From NCBI RefSeq assembly GCF_009377235.1, contig NZ_VMNX01000006.1, positions 50,170 through 114,169 on the forward strand: a DNA stretch of 64,000 nt, written 5' to 3'. A program made the translations under genes and the position numbers. The notes beneath the pieces are model-generated. The model had not been told where the DNA came from and ran no database searches. It was given only the letters and a program-made list of their open reading frames with translations. This DNA is from Streptomyces acidicola (GTDB lineage: Bacteria; Actinomycetota; Actinomycetes; Streptomycetales; Streptomycetaceae). Below, in pieces: positions 8,982 through 18,333 of this stretch; within the stretch, counting starts at the first letter, position 1, and every line of letters starts with the position of its first letter.

Positions 8982-10764
8982 GATCCCGCTGCGCCGCAGC
9001 CTGCTGGCACGTCTGCTGAGCATCTCCGTGCTCATTGCCCTGCTGTCGATCGGTTCCACCGCCTGGCTCGTGTTTCGGAGCACCACCCTGGCGATCGAGC
9101 AGGAGCGGGGCGACGTCCTGGCGGACGACGTGGGGATCCAGGACGCGCTGACCGGCTACGCGGCCCGCCACCGGGACTGGAAAGGTGTGTCCCGGACCGT
9201 TCGGCGGCTGGCCGAGAAGACCGGCCGTCGCATCACCCTGACCACCCGGGAACGCCGGGTGATCGCCGACTCCGGCAGAGGGCAGTCCGACCTGCCGGCC
9301 CGGGCTTCGGCGGTCATCGACCCGCTGAATACGCCCGCAGACGCAGGAGGGGGCACCGGCTGGGAGACTTCACGCATCGATCCGCGGGCCGTGGGTCCGT
9401 ACCGCCTTCCCGCCCGGGAACGACAGCGCCTCGAACGCCTTGCCCGTGACCGCGCCACGTGCCTGTCCGGCATAGGACTTCGGGCCCAGGTGGCCGTCCG
9501 GGCCGGCGGGCGGCCCTACGTCCTGACGTCCCCTTCGGCCTCCGTTTCCCGAGGTCTGAGCGAGCAGGTGTGCCCTGCCACAGCACTCGAGGAACCCACC
9601 AGAACTGAGGCCGGCGCTCTTGAGGAGTTGGGGAGGCTGGTGGCCGGTTGCGCGCGGCGCCGCGGCGTGACCACCTACGACGACCGCCTGGTGCCACTTG
9701 CGGACTTCGTCGTGCCGTTCAAGGGGACTCCGGACGAGATCGAGACCGTCGAGAACTGCGTCGAGGAGGCGCGGGGTGACCAACTGGCCGGCTATGTGGC
9801 CCCGCCCGCCCTCCTGTTCGTCGCGGCGTCTTCCGGCCCGGCCACCCCCGTGTTCGACTTGTCCCCGACCAACACCGCCCGGATCGTGGGCGTCACCGGC
9901 CTGGTCCTGGCACTGACGGTCGCGGTGACCACCGTCATCGCGGTACGGCTGGTAAGGCCGCTGCGTGCGCTGGCCGACGCGGCCCACGACCCGAGCGGGC
10001 AGCACGTCCGTGTCCCGGTCACCACCAAGGACGAGACCGGCTATCTGGCCGCCGCCTTCAACGACCTGTCCGAACGGCGGGAACGCATCGAGGAGCTGCG
10101 CAAGGCCATGGTCAGCGACATCGCGCACGAGCTGCGCACACCGCTGACCAATATCCGCGGGTGGCTGGAGGCCGCGCAGGACGGTATCGCCGTGCCCGAC
10201 GCCGCCCTGATCTCCTCGCTCCAGGACCAGGCACTGCTGCTGCAGCACATCATCGACGACCTACAGGTCCTTGCCGCGGCCGACGCCGGGACGCTGCGGC
10301 TGCACCCGGAGCGGCTGGTTGTGCGCGAGGTGGTCGAGCAGGTCGCCGCCGCGCACCGGGCGAACGCTCAGTCGGCGGGTGTCACGGTGCTCACCCATAC
10401 CGCGGGTGATCCGGTTGTCGACGCCGACCCGGTCCGGCTGCGCCAAATGTTGGGCAACCTGATGTCCAACGCGGTACGCCACACCCCGCCCGGCGGCACG
10501 GTGACGCTCACCGCCCACCGCGGCGTCGAGGAGGTCGAGATCCAGGTCGCCGACACCGGCAGCGGCATCCAGCCGGAGGACCTGCCCAAGGTGTTCGACC
10601 GTTTCTGGCGGGCTGAGAAGTCCCGCAGCAGGCGCACCGGAGGCAGCGGCCTCGGCCTGTCCATCGTCCGGCAGCTCATCGAGGCCCACAAGGGAGAGGT
10701 CTCCGTGACGAGCGTGCCCGGCACGCAGACGGTGTTCACCCTGCGGCTGCCCGCCGGCCGGTAG
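8962..10764 (+). CDS. Sensor histidine kinase (HAMP, HisKA, HATPase)
   Basis: 600 residues, overlapping the response-regulator stop by 20 nt; GTG 8962 or GTG 8971 could be the start. Seen: membrane helix 1 (about residues 14-36), an external sensor of about 260 residues with several cysteines (ATCLSGIG, EQVCPATA, VAGCARRR, ENCVEEA), helix 2 (about 312-335), HAMP, dimerization helix with phospho-acceptor H389 in DIAHELRTPLTN, N-box MSNAVRHTP, and G-boxes DTGSGI and GGSGLGLSIV. It should autophosphorylate in response to an outside signal and pass phosphate to D53 of the neighbouring regulator. The cysteine-bearing sensor domain is not a family I recognise. Confidence 0.92.
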   Translation: MAAVARRIPLRRSLLARLLSISVLIALLSIGSTAWLVFRSTTLAIEQERGDVLADDVGIQDALTGYAARHRDWKGVSRTVRRLAEKTGRRITLTTRERRVIADSGRGQSDLPARASAVIDPLNTPADAGGGTGWETSRIDPRAVGPYRLPARERQRLERLARDRATCLSGIGLRAQVAVRAGGRPYVLTSPSASVSRGLSEQVCPATALEEPTRTEAGALEELGRLVAGCARRRGVTTYDDRLVPLADFVVPFKGTPDEIETVENCVEEARGDQLAGYVAPPALLFVAASSGPATPVFDLSPTNTARIVGVTGLVLALTVAVTTVIAVRLVRPLRALADAAHDPSGQHVRVPVTTKDETGYLAAAFNDLSERRERIEELRKAMVSDIAHELRTPLTNIRGWLEAAQDGIAVPDAALISSLQDQALLLQHIIDDLQVLAAADAGTLRLHPERLVVREVVEQVAAAHRANAQSAGVTVLTHTAGDPVVDADPVRLRQMLGNLMSNAVRHTPPGGTVTLTAHRGVEEVEIQVADTGSGIQPEDLPKVFDRFWRAEKSRSRRTGGSGLGLSIVRQLIEAHKGEVSVTSVPGTQTVFTLRLPAGR

Positions 10765-11585
10765 GCGGGGGTGGCCGCGGGGTGTGCCGAACCGGCAACT
10801 CTTCGAGCGGCGTTGTGCAGTTCCACCTGTCGAGGAGCGCGGGCACGGTGCTGGTGAGCCGACGCTGTCCCAGCCGTGAAAGCTGCCCACGCTGTGGCCA
10901 TCCGGAGGTTCTGCGGCCACTTTGGGCGCCATGAGGCCGTGCGGGGCCGGGCCGTACGCAGATGGGGCGGCCCCGCGATGTTCGCTCGGCGGCCTGTGAC
11001 GACCGCGAACAAGCGGTGAGCGTCGTCAGCGCGATGCCCACTGCTCGGTACTCGGACTCAGCTGCACTTACGTCCGGTGTTGATGCACTGGACCGCCTTG
11101 TTCATCAGCTTCGCGTCCAAGACGTTGCTGAAGCGGCCGGCCCCGGCCTCCTGATCCGGCGGTGGGCGTCCCGGCCCAGAAGAGCTGTCAGCGCGGCGGC
11201 CGGGCAGCCAGTGCGAGGGTCGACTCGATCGCCTCCGTCTGGTCGCTGAGGTGGCCGGCCCGGACACTCATGAGGAAGAGGGCCAGGCGCGGGCCGATGG
11301 CGCCACTCAGCATCCGGCGACGGCCTACGGGCCCGAACAGGACACGGTGACCCACACCGCCAAGGAATGCGAATGTGCAGCCTCGGGAGCCGAGTTCTTC
11401 CTCGTCGTGGTGCCCGGACCCCCGACAGGCTCCCTTTCCCGCTGCCGCTTCTCCCACCGCCCGGATCGCGATACCGGATCAGGGGACGGCATGCATTAGC
11501 GTGGCGGGTGTTGACGGAGAGCCCGTGCTGGCTCGTGCTGGTTTTTCAGCGTAATGGGGGTAAACGTGCAGGTCAGAGCGATTTC
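10765..11585. other. Long stretch without an intact gene; possible gene remnants
   Basis: No complete gene is supported in these 821 bases. Two minus-strand scraps have coding-like third positions: one ending at 11058 (AKLMNKAVQCINTGRKCS) and one ending at 11188 (RLALFLMSVRAGHLSDQTEA). Neither has a start, a recognisable family or frame continuity. A pair of CCGGATC heptamers occurs at 11461-11480, and the sbcD promoter should lie near the right end. Confidence 0.35.
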
Positions 11586-12749
11586 ATGAAATTGCTGCAC
11601 ACTTCCGACTGGCATCTCGGCCGGGCGTTCCACCGGGTGAACATGCTCGGGGCCCAGGCCGAGTTCATCGGCCACCTCGTCCGATGCGTGCGCGAGCGCG
11701 AGGTGGACGTGGTGGTCGTTTCGGGGGACGTGTACGACCGGGCGGTGCCCCCGCTGGCCGCGGTCGAGCTGTTCGACGACGCCCTGCACCGGCTGGCGGA
11801 GCTGGGGGTGCCGACGGTGATGATCTCCGGGAACCACGACTCGGCGCGCCGGCTCGGCGTCGGCGCCGGGCTCATCGGCCGCGCGGGCATCCATCTGCGG
11901 ACCGACGCCTCGGCGTGCGGCACACCCGTGGTGCTCGCCGACGCCCACGGCGACGTGGCGTTCTACGGGCTGCCGTACCTGGAACCGGCGCTGGTGAAGG
12001 ACGAGTTCGGGGTCGACAAGCCGGGCCACGAGGCCGTGCTCGCCGCCGCCATGGACCGGGTCCGCGCGGATCTCGCCACACGCGCCGGGGGCACGCGTTC
12101 CGTGGTGCTCGCCCACGCCTTCGTCACCGGCGGCGAGGCCAGCGACAGCGAGCGCGACATCTCCGTGGGTGGAGTCGCCTCGGTGCCCGCCGGAGTCTTC
12201 GACGGCGTGGACTACGTGGCGCTGGGCCACCTGCACGGCAGCCAGGTCATCACCGGGCGCGTGCGGTACTCGGGCTCCCCGCTGGCGTACTCGTTCTCGG
12301 AGACGGACCACCGCAAGAGCATGTGGCTCGTCGACCTCGGCGCCGACGGCTCGGTCGAGGCCGAGCGGGTCGACTGCCCGGTGCCACGCCCGCTGGCCCG
12401 TATCCGGGGGGAGCTGGAGGACCTGCTCGCCGACCCGGAGCTCGCGCCGTACGAGGGCGCGTGGATCGAGGCGACCCTCACCGACCCCGTCCGCCCGGCC
12501 GACCCCATGGCACGGCTGAGTGAGCGTTTCCCGCACACGCTCAGCCTCGTCTTCGCCCCTGAGCGGTCCCCCGAGGACCCGGACGTCTCCTACGCCAGAC
12601 GCCTCGCGGGCCGCGACGACCGGCAGATCGCGGAGGACTTCGTGGCCCATGTGCGCGGCGCGGGGCCCGACGAGCGCGAACAGGCCGTGCTCCAGGACGC
12701 GTTCGACGCGGTACGTGCCGACGAGGCCGTGCGGGAGGGCGCCCGGTGA
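11586..12749 (+). CDS. sbcD: SbcD nuclease subunit of the SbcCD DNA-repair complex
   Basis: 387 residues from ATG 11586 (MKLLHTSDWHLGR). The metallophosphoesterase motifs are all present in order: D8/H10 in SDWHLG, D in SGDVYD, NHD in MISGNHDS, H in LAHAF and the pair in ALGHLHG. SbcD is the Mn-dependent nuclease that, with SbcC, opens hairpins and trims protein-blocked DNA ends. The frame is open back to 11367, but that extension is not SbcD-like. The next gene, sbcC, starts inside the sbcD stop codon (GTGA), so the subunits are made together. Confidence 0.96.
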   Translation: MKLLHTSDWHLGRAFHRVNMLGAQAEFIGHLVRCVREREVDVVVVSGDVYDRAVPPLAAVELFDDALHRLAELGVPTVMISGNHDSARRLGVGAGLIGRAGIHLRTDASACGTPVVLADAHGDVAFYGLPYLEPALVKDEFGVDKPGHEAVLAAAMDRVRADLATRAGGTRSVVLAHAFVTGGEASDSERDISVGGVASVPAGVFDGVDYVALGHLHGSQVITGRVRYSGSPLAYSFSETDHRKSMWLVDLGADGSVEAERVDCPVPRPLARIRGELEDLLADPELAPYEGAWIEATLTDPVRPADPMARLSERFPHTLSLVFAPERSPEDPDVSYARRLAGRDDRQIAEDFVAHVRGAGPDEREQAVLQDAFDAVRADEAVREGAR

Positions 12750-15739
12750 GGCTGCACCACCTGGACATCACGGCCTTCGGGCCGTTCGGCGGCTCCCAGC
12801 AGGTCGACTTCGACGAACTGTCGGCGGCCGGGCTCTTCCTGCTGCACGGTCCGACGGGCGCGGGCAAGACGTCCGTCCTCGACGCCGTCTGCTACGCGCT
12901 GTACGGCTCGGTGCCGGGCGCCCGGCACAGCAGCCAGGGGCTGACCCTGCGCAGCGACCACGCGGCGCCCACGACCCGTACCGAGGTCCGGCTCGAACTC
13001 ACCGTCGCCGGACGCCGGTTGGAGGTCACCCGGCAGCCGCCCTGGGAGCGCCCCAAGAAGCGCGGCACGGGCACGACACTCGACAAGGCGCAGAGCTGGC
13101 TGCGCGAGTACGACCCGGTGGCGGGCTCCTGGAAGGACCTCAGCCGCTCCCACCAGGAGATCGGCGAGGAGATCACCCAGCTCCTCGGCATGAGCCGCGA
13201 GCAGTTCTGCCAGGTCGTGCTGCTGCCCCAGGGGGACTTCGCGCGTTTCCTGCGTGCCGACGCCGAGGCCCGCGGAAAGCTCCTCGGTCGGCTCTTCGAC
13301 ACGCACCGCTTCGCCGAGGTCGAGAAGCGTCTCGCCGAGCGCAGGCGCACCACGGAGGCCGAAGTCCGGGCGGGCGACACGGAGTTGCTCGCCGACGCGC
13401 ACCGCATGCAGCAGGCCGCCGGTGACGCGACGCCCCCACCCGAGCTGGCGCCGGGCGACCCGGGGCTCGCCGAGGCGGTGCTGGCCTGGGCGGCCGTGGC
13501 CCGCAGTACGGCGCGCGAGCGGCTCACCATCGCGCACTGCGCACGGGCCGCCGCCGACTCGGCACGGGCCGCCACCGAGCGCACCCTCGACGACGTACGC
13601 GAACTGGCGCGACAGCAACGGAGGTTCGCGGAGGCCAAGGAGCGGGCCCGGCTCCTTCAGGAGCGGGCCGACTCCCACCGCCAGGCGCAGACGCGGATGG
13701 AGCGCGGCCGCAAGGCCGAGACCGTCGCGCCCGCGCTGGACCTCCGGGACGCGGCCGAGGCCGAGCACCACCGCGCCGCGACGGACGAGACACGCGCGCG
13801 TGCCCTGCTCCCGCAGGCGTACGCCGAGGCCGGTGCGGCGGGGCTCGCCGCCGCCGCACGCAAGGCCGCCGAGGAGCTGGGCGGACTGGAGTCGGCCCGG
13901 CGCGCCGAGCAGCGGCTGGCCGGCCTCGTCGCCGAGCGCGCCGACCTGGACCGCCAGGAGCGGGCCGACGAGGACGTGCTCCACGAGGCCGAGAGCTGGC
14001 TCTCCGGCTGGGACACGGCCCGCGCCGCCCTCCAGAGCCGGATCGAGTCCGCCCAGGAGGCCGCCACCCGGGCCGAACAGCTCGGTGTGCAGCGCGACCC
14101 CGCGCGGGGGCGGCTGGACGCCGCACGGCTGCGCGACCAGCTGGCCGGCGACACGGATGAGGCTCACCAGCGTGCGCTCGCCTCCCGCGAACGGGCCGTG
14201 GACGCCCGCGCCCACTGGCTCGACCTCAAGGAGCAGCGTCTGCGGGGCATCGCCGCCGAGCTCGCCGTCAAACTGGCCGACGGTGAGCCCTGTGCCGTCT
14301 GCGGCGCCACCGAACACCCGAGGCCCGCCCGCAAGGTGGCCGGACACGTCGGTCGTGAGGCCGAGGAGCAGGCCCTCGCCGCCCACCAGCGCGCCGAGGA
14401 GGAGAGCGCCGAGGACGAGCGGCGCCTCGGTGTCGTACGCGAGGCGCTGGCCGCGGCCAGCGCCGAGGCGGGAGACACGGCCACCGGACAACTCGCCCAG
14501 CAGATGGTCGAGTTGGAGGAGAGACACGCCGAGGCCCGCCGAGGCGCCTTGGGGCTTCACTCCGCGCAGGAGGAACTGCGCAGGGCCGAGCACGAGCGGG
14601 AGCTACGGCTCGCCGCCGGGCAGGAGGCTGCGGTCCGGGGCGCGTCCAGGGTCGCCCGGCGGGACACGCTGGACCGCGAGAAGGCGTCCCTGGAAGCCGA
14701 GTTGGCCGAGGCGCGCGGCACCGCCGACTCCGTGGCCGCACGCGCCGCCCAACTGGAACGGCAGGCCGCACTGCTCACCGAAGCGGCCGACACGGCCCGC
14801 GCGGCCGACGACTCGGCGCAGCGGCTCAAGGACGCCGACGCCCGTCTTGCCGACGCCGCCTTCCGCGCCGGGTTCGACACCCCGCAGGCCGCGGCGGCCG
14901 CGCTTCTCGACGATGCGGAGCACCGCGACCTCCAACGGCGGCTCGACGCCTGGCAGTCGGAGGAGGCCGCCGTGCGCGCCGTCCTGGCGGAGGCCGACAC
15001 CGCCGCGGCCGCCCAGCAGCCGCCCGCCGACCTGCACACGGCCGAGCGGGCCGCCGAAGCCGCCGGGAGGCGGCTCCAGGACACGGTCTCCGCGTGGGAC
15101 GCGGCCGCGCGCCGCTGCACCGAACTCGACCGGCTGTCCGCCCGGGCCGCCGTCTCCGTCCGGCGGCTCGCGCCGCTGCGCGAGGAGTACGACCGCGTGG
15201 CCCGCATGGCCGGCCTCGCGGCCGGCACCTCCGCGGACAACGAACGCAAGATGCGCCTGGAGGCGTACGTGCTCGCCGCCCGCCTGGAACAGGTGGCCGC
15301 CGCGGCGACCGTACGGCTGCGGCGCATGTCGTCCGGGCGCTACACCCTCGTCCACTCCGCCGACCGCGCCGGACGCGGCCGCAGCGGACTCGGACTCCAC
15401 GTCGTCGACGCCTGGACCGGCCGGGAGCGGGACACCGCGACACTGTCCGGCGGCGAGACGTTCTTCGCGTCGCTCGCCCTGGCGCTCGGCCTCGCGGACG
15501 TCGTCACCGACGAGGCGGGCGGCGTGCGCCTCGACACCCTCTTCATCGACGAGGGCTTCGGCAGCCTCGACGACCAGACCCTCGACGAGGTCCTGGACGT
15601 CCTGGACGCGCTCCGCGAGCGCGACCGCAGCGTCGGCATCGTCAGCCACGTCGCCGACCTCCGACGGCGCATCCACGCCCAGTTGGAGATCGTGAAGGGC
15701 AGGTCGGGGTCGGTCGTACGGCAGAGGGGGGCCGGATGA
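12746..15739 (+). CDS. sbcC: SbcC ATPase subunit of the SbcCD complex
   Basis: 997 residues. Seen: Walker A GPTGAGKTS at residues 35-43, long Ala/Glu/Arg-rich coiled coils, a zinc hook CAVC at about 516-519 near the middle, a second coil, then the ABC signature LSGGETFFASLALAL and Walker B LFIDEGFGSLD near residues 930-940. This is the complete Rad50/SMC-like plan: two heads bind ATP and DNA, the hook joins two molecules through zinc, and SbcD is held at the heads. The GTG start overlaps the sbcD stop. Large open frames antisense to this gene are GC-bias shadows. Confidence 0.96.
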   Translation: MRLHHLDITAFGPFGGSQQVDFDELSAAGLFLLHGPTGAGKTSVLDAVCYALYGSVPGARHSSQGLTLRSDHAAPTTRTEVRLELTVAGRRLEVTRQPPWERPKKRGTGTTLDKAQSWLREYDPVAGSWKDLSRSHQEIGEEITQLLGMSREQFCQVVLLPQGDFARFLRADAEARGKLLGRLFDTHRFAEVEKRLAERRRTTEAEVRAGDTELLADAHRMQQAAGDATPPPELAPGDPGLAEAVLAWAAVARSTARERLTIAHCARAAADSARAATERTLDDVRELARQQRRFAEAKERARLLQERADSHRQAQTRMERGRKAETVAPALDLRDAAEAEHHRAATDETRARALLPQAYAEAGAAGLAAAARKAAEELGGLESARRAEQRLAGLVAERADLDRQERADEDVLHEAESWLSGWDTARAALQSRIESAQEAATRAEQLGVQRDPARGRLDAARLRDQLAGDTDEAHQRALASRERAVDARAHWLDLKEQRLRGIAAELAVKLADGEPCAVCGATEHPRPARKVAGHVGREAEEQALAAHQRAEEESAEDERRLGVVREALAAASAEAGDTATGQLAQQMVELEERHAEARRGALGLHSAQEELRRAEHERELRLAAGQEAAVRGASRVARRDTLDREKASLEAELAEARGTADSVAARAAQLERQAALLTEAADTARAADDSAQRLKDADARLADAAFRAGFDTPQAAAAALLDDAEHRDLQRRLDAWQSEEAAVRAVLAEADTAAAAQQPPADLHTAERAAEAAGRRLQDTVSAWDAAARRCTELDRLSARAAVSVRRLAPLREEYDRVARMAGLAAGTSADNERKMRLEAYVLAARLEQVAAAATVRLRRMSSGRYTLVHSADRAGRGRSGLGLHVVDAWTGRERDTATLSGGETFFASLALALGLADVVTDEAGGVRLDTLFIDEGFGSLDDQTLDEVLDVLDALRERDRSVGIVSHVADLRRRIHAQLEIVKGRSGSVVRQRGAG

Positions 15740-15755
15740 GGCGGGGTGGGCGCGG

Positions 15756-16202
15756 TCAGCGGCCCAGCGGGCGGCGCGGCAGCGGCGACGAGTAGACGAC
15801 GCTCGTGGTCACCGACCCCAGCGCGCCGATCCTCCCCGTCACCTCCTCCAGATGACGCATCGAACGGGCCGCGACCTTGATGACGAAGCAGTCGTCGCCC
15901 GTGACGTGGTGCGCCTCCAGGATCTCCGGGGTCGCGGCGACGAGGTCGTGGAACGGCTTGTAGTTGCCGTGCGGGTACCTCAGCCGCACGAACGCCAGGA
16001 TCGGCAGCCCCAGCCGCTCCGGGTCCACGACCGCCGCGTACCCCTGGATGACGCCCGCCTCCTCCAGCCGCCGCACCCGTTCCGTGACCGCGCTCGCGGA
16101 CATCGAGACGGCCCGCGCCAGCTCGGCGAAACTGGCCCGGCCCTCCCGCTGGAGGACGTCGAGGATGCGCCAGTCGGTGGCGTCCGGAGAATACGAGGTC
16201 AT
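15756..16202 (-). CDS. Lrp/AsnC-family regulator
   Basis: 148 residues from ATG 16202 (MTSYSPDATDWRIL). Seen: the AsnC-type helix-turn-helix at residues 6-65 (LDVLQREGRASFAELARAVSMSASAVTERVRRLEEAGVI, in two parts here) and the RAM ligand domain (residues 70-145, VTGDDCFVIKVAARSMRHLEEV). Such proteins form octamer discs that respond to amino acids. It converges on sbcC (16-bp gap) and is divergent from a rhodanese gene 95 bp away, the likely target. GGGGAATCCCC at 16218-16228 in the gap is a small inverted repeat. Confidence 0.9.
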   Translation of the reverse strand: MTSYSPDATDWRILDVLQREGRASFAELARAVSMSASAVTERVRRLEEAGVIQGYAAVVDPERLGLPILAFVRLRYPHGNYKPFHDLVAATPEILEAHHVTGDDCFVIKVAARSMRHLEEVTGRIGALGSVTTSVVYSSPLPRRPLGR

Positions 16203-16297
16203 GCCCCTCACACAACAGGGGAATCCCCGGCCGATCAAGACCCACGCCGTGGATTGCCTCTTCAGGGAGCTGGATCACCGGACATAGATTTCCCGCC

Positions 16298-16777
16298 ATG
16301 ACCACGACGACTGTTGTGAACCCCGTCCTGCGCGTCGCCCCGGCGTCCCCCGCGGCCGCCGCCGCCCACTTCCGCGCGAGCCTCGCTTTCCACACCGACG
16401 TGTCCGACGTCGCCGCCGCCCTCGCCGCCGACGGCGACCCCGGTTTCGCCATCCTCGACTCCCGTTCCACGGAGTCCTGGGACCAGGGCCACGTCCCCGG
16501 TGCGGTCCACCTGCCCACCGCCCTCATCGCCGACCAGGCGGAGCGACTCCTCGACAAGGCGGTCCCCGTCGTCACGTACTGCTGGGGCCCGGGCTGCAAC
16601 GGTGCCACCCGTGCTGCCCTCGCCCTCGCCGAACTCGGTTTCCGGGTCAAGGAGATGCTCGGCGGCTTCGAGTACTGGGTGCGGGAGGGCTTCGCGTACG
16701 AGACGTGGGAGGGCCCTGAACGCCGCGCCACCGACATGCTGACCGCACCGGTGGACGCGGAGGACTGCGGCTGCTGA
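16298..16777 (+). CDS. Rhodanese-domain sulfurtransferase
   Basis: 159 residues: a single rhodanese domain with LDSRSTESWDQGHVPGAVHLP and the active loop around C100 in YCWGPGCNGATRAA; two more cysteines close the protein (EDCGC). Rhodaneses carry a persulfide on the loop cysteine and pass sulfur to acceptors such as cyanide, thiols or tRNA-modifying systems. A divergent Lrp-type regulator suggests control by an amino acid, perhaps cysteine or methionine; this is inference. The cytoplasm is the likely location since no signal peptide is present. Confidence 0.9.
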   Translation: MTTTTVVNPVLRVAPASPAAAAAHFRASLAFHTDVSDVAAALAADGDPGFAILDSRSTESWDQGHVPGAVHLPTALIADQAERLLDKAVPVVTYCWGPGCNGATRAALALAELGFRVKEMLGGFEYWVREGFAYETWEGPERRATDMLTAPVDAEDCGC

Positions 16778-16831
16778 AAATGTAGGGGACACTGATCATC
16801 GTCCGGCGCGCCCCGTGTAGTTTCTCTTCGC

Positions 16832-17347
16832 ATGTCTCGATACGCGGTTCCAGGTGTGACGCAGTGGGTGGAGTCGGGCGGGGGACCGCTCATCGCGGTA
16901 CCTGAAGTGGTGTTGCCGTTCTGGACGGGAGCGGACGGCGGCGAGCTGTCGTCCGACTACGATCGGGCCTGCGACATCAACGGCTCCATCGGTTTACTCC
17001 CCGTCGGTGACACCAGGGCTCTCGTGCTGGGCGACGAACCCGCCTCGACCGCTTACCTCCCCGAGCACGGCACCTTCGTCCGGTGGTACGCAGCGAACTC
17101 CGAGGACGAACTCCTCGCGGGGGTTCCCACGGCGCTGGAGTCCGCGCTGTGGGAACCGGAGGTGGAGTGGCGGGTGCCGGGCTCGGTGGTCGTGTTCGAC
17201 GCCGCCTGGCCGGGGGACGGTTCGCGTCGCACGGACCATCTGCGCGTCGAACTGGAGCCGGGACGCTACGGGGTGAGCGCCGCGTACGTATCGGCCGGTC
17301 CCGAGACCTGGCTGGGGCTCGTCAGGCTGCGACAGCTCGCCGCCTGA
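16832..17347 (+). CDS. Imm21-family immunity protein (orphan)
   Basis: 171 residues. The sequence begins with the pattern WVESGGGPLIAVPE followed by a Trp/Asp/Tyr-rich core (SDYDRACDINGSIGLLPVGD, ALVLGDEPASTAYLP), which I recognise as immunity protein 21, a family linked to polymorphic toxin systems. Immunity proteins bind and neutralise a cognate toxin in the cytoplasm. No toxin gene, RHS/WXG element or secretion gene is adjacent, so it looks like an orphan immunity gene or has another role. It starts 55 bp after the rhodanese gene. Confidence 0.7.
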   Translation: MSRYAVPGVTQWVESGGGPLIAVPEVVLPFWTGADGGELSSDYDRACDINGSIGLLPVGDTRALVLGDEPASTAYLPEHGTFVRWYAANSEDELLAGVPTALESALWEPEVEWRVPGSVVVFDAAWPGDGSRRTDHLRVELEPGRYGVSAAYVSAGPETWLGLVRLRQLAA

Positions 17348-17417
17348 CCGGCGCCGCGGTGCGGGGCGTACGAAATTCGCATGCGCCGCACGCGCCCGCC
17401 CCGCATCATGGGCGCCC

Positions 17418-18263
17418 ATGCCTCAGTTCCCACACCCCGCGCCGGAAGAACTGCGTCGCGACCCGTTGCCCCTGCGCGGTCGCACGGCCCTCGTCACCGG
17501 GGCGAGCAGACGCGGCGGCATCGGTTACGCCGTGGCCCGCCGTCTCGCCGCGTACGGGGCGAGCGTGTACCTGCACCACCACGTGCCGCACGACACCGCC
17601 ATGCCCTGGGGCGCCGACCATCCGGAGGAAGTGGCCGCCGGTGTGCGCGAGGTGCTCGGCGACCCGGACGCGCGGGTGCTCGACGGGCCGGGCGACCTGT
17701 CCGACCCGGCCGCGCCCGCCGAACTGGTGTCACGGGCCGCGGACGCGCTCGGCGGACGCCTCGACATCCTCGTCGCCAACCATGCCCTCTCCGGCTCGGA
17801 CGGCGCGCTCGACACCATCGACTCCGCGATGCTCGACGCCCACTGGGCGGTCGACACCCGCTCGGTGCTCCTCCTCGTCCAGGCGTACGCCCGGCTCCGG
17901 GCCGCCCTCCCGCCGCGCACCCCGGGCGGGCGCGTGATGATGATGACCTCCGGGCAGGACATCGCGGGCGGCATGCCGGGCGAGATCGCGTACGCCCTCC
18001 AGAAGGGCGCCCTCGCCTCGATCACCCGCTCTCTGTCCACCACCCTCGCCGACCTCGCCGTCACCGTGAACACCGTCAACCCCGGCCCCGTGGACACGGA
18101 CTACAGAAGCGGCGACGACTACGCGGCCATCGCCGCGATGTTCCCGGCCGGCCGCTGGGGCATGCCCGACGACCCCGCCCGCCTCATCTCCTGGCTTGCC
18201 ACGGACGAGGCCGCGTGGATCACCGGGCAGGTCATCGACTCGGAGGGCGGGTTCCGTCGCTGA
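17418..18263 (+). CDS. SDR-family oxidoreductase
   Basis: 281 residues. Seen: glycine motif TGASRRGGIGYAVA at about residues 34-47 (wider than the usual TGxxxGxG), NHAL in place of the common NNAG, serine in MMMTSG, the YxxxK pair in AYALQK, and PGPV following. The carboxyl end (WITGQVIDSEGGF) is the usual SDR closing strand. It is therefore a catalytically competent NAD(P)-dependent dehydrogenase or reductase of unknown substrate. It follows the Imm21-like gene by 70 bp and converges on the DUF885 gene across a hairpin. Confidence 0.88.
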   Translation: MPQFPHPAPEELRRDPLPLRGRTALVTGASRRGGIGYAVARRLAAYGASVYLHHHVPHDTAMPWGADHPEEVAAGVREVLGDPDARVLDGPGDLSDPAAPAELVSRAADALGGRLDILVANHALSGSDGALDTIDSAMLDAHWAVDTRSVLLLVQAYARLRAALPPRTPGGRVMMMTSGQDIAGGMPGEIAYALQKGALASITRSLSTTLADLAVTVNTVNPGPVDTDYRSGDDYAAIAAMFPAGRWGMPDDPARLISWLATDEAAWITGQVIDSEGGFRR

Positions 18264-18284
18264 GACGGGACGCGTGGGCGCGTG

Positions 18285-18315
18285 ACGGATGCCGCGGAGA
18301 CCCGCCGGCATCCGT
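18285..18315. terminator. Bidirectional terminator hairpin
   Basis: ACGGATGCCG and CGGCATCCGT form a perfect 10-bp stem with an 11-nt loop in the 70-bp gap between two convergent genes (stops at 18263 and 18334). No T tract follows, which is usual for high-GC actinomycetes. Confidence 0.6.
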
Positions 18316-18333
18316 CCCCCGCCCACCGCACCG

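Noticed and set aside
4081..10764. Biosynthetic gene cluster for a secreted natural product
   Set aside because: No biosynthetic enzyme is present; only export and sensing genes are visible.
11367..11585. In-frame upstream extension of sbcD
   Set aside because: The extension is not SbcD-like; the family starts MKLLHTSDWH at 11586.
12590..14593. Long open frame (667 codons) antisense to sbcC
   Set aside because: It is a GC-bias shadow: sbcC on the other strand has full conserved motifs, and the antisense product has no recognisable domain.
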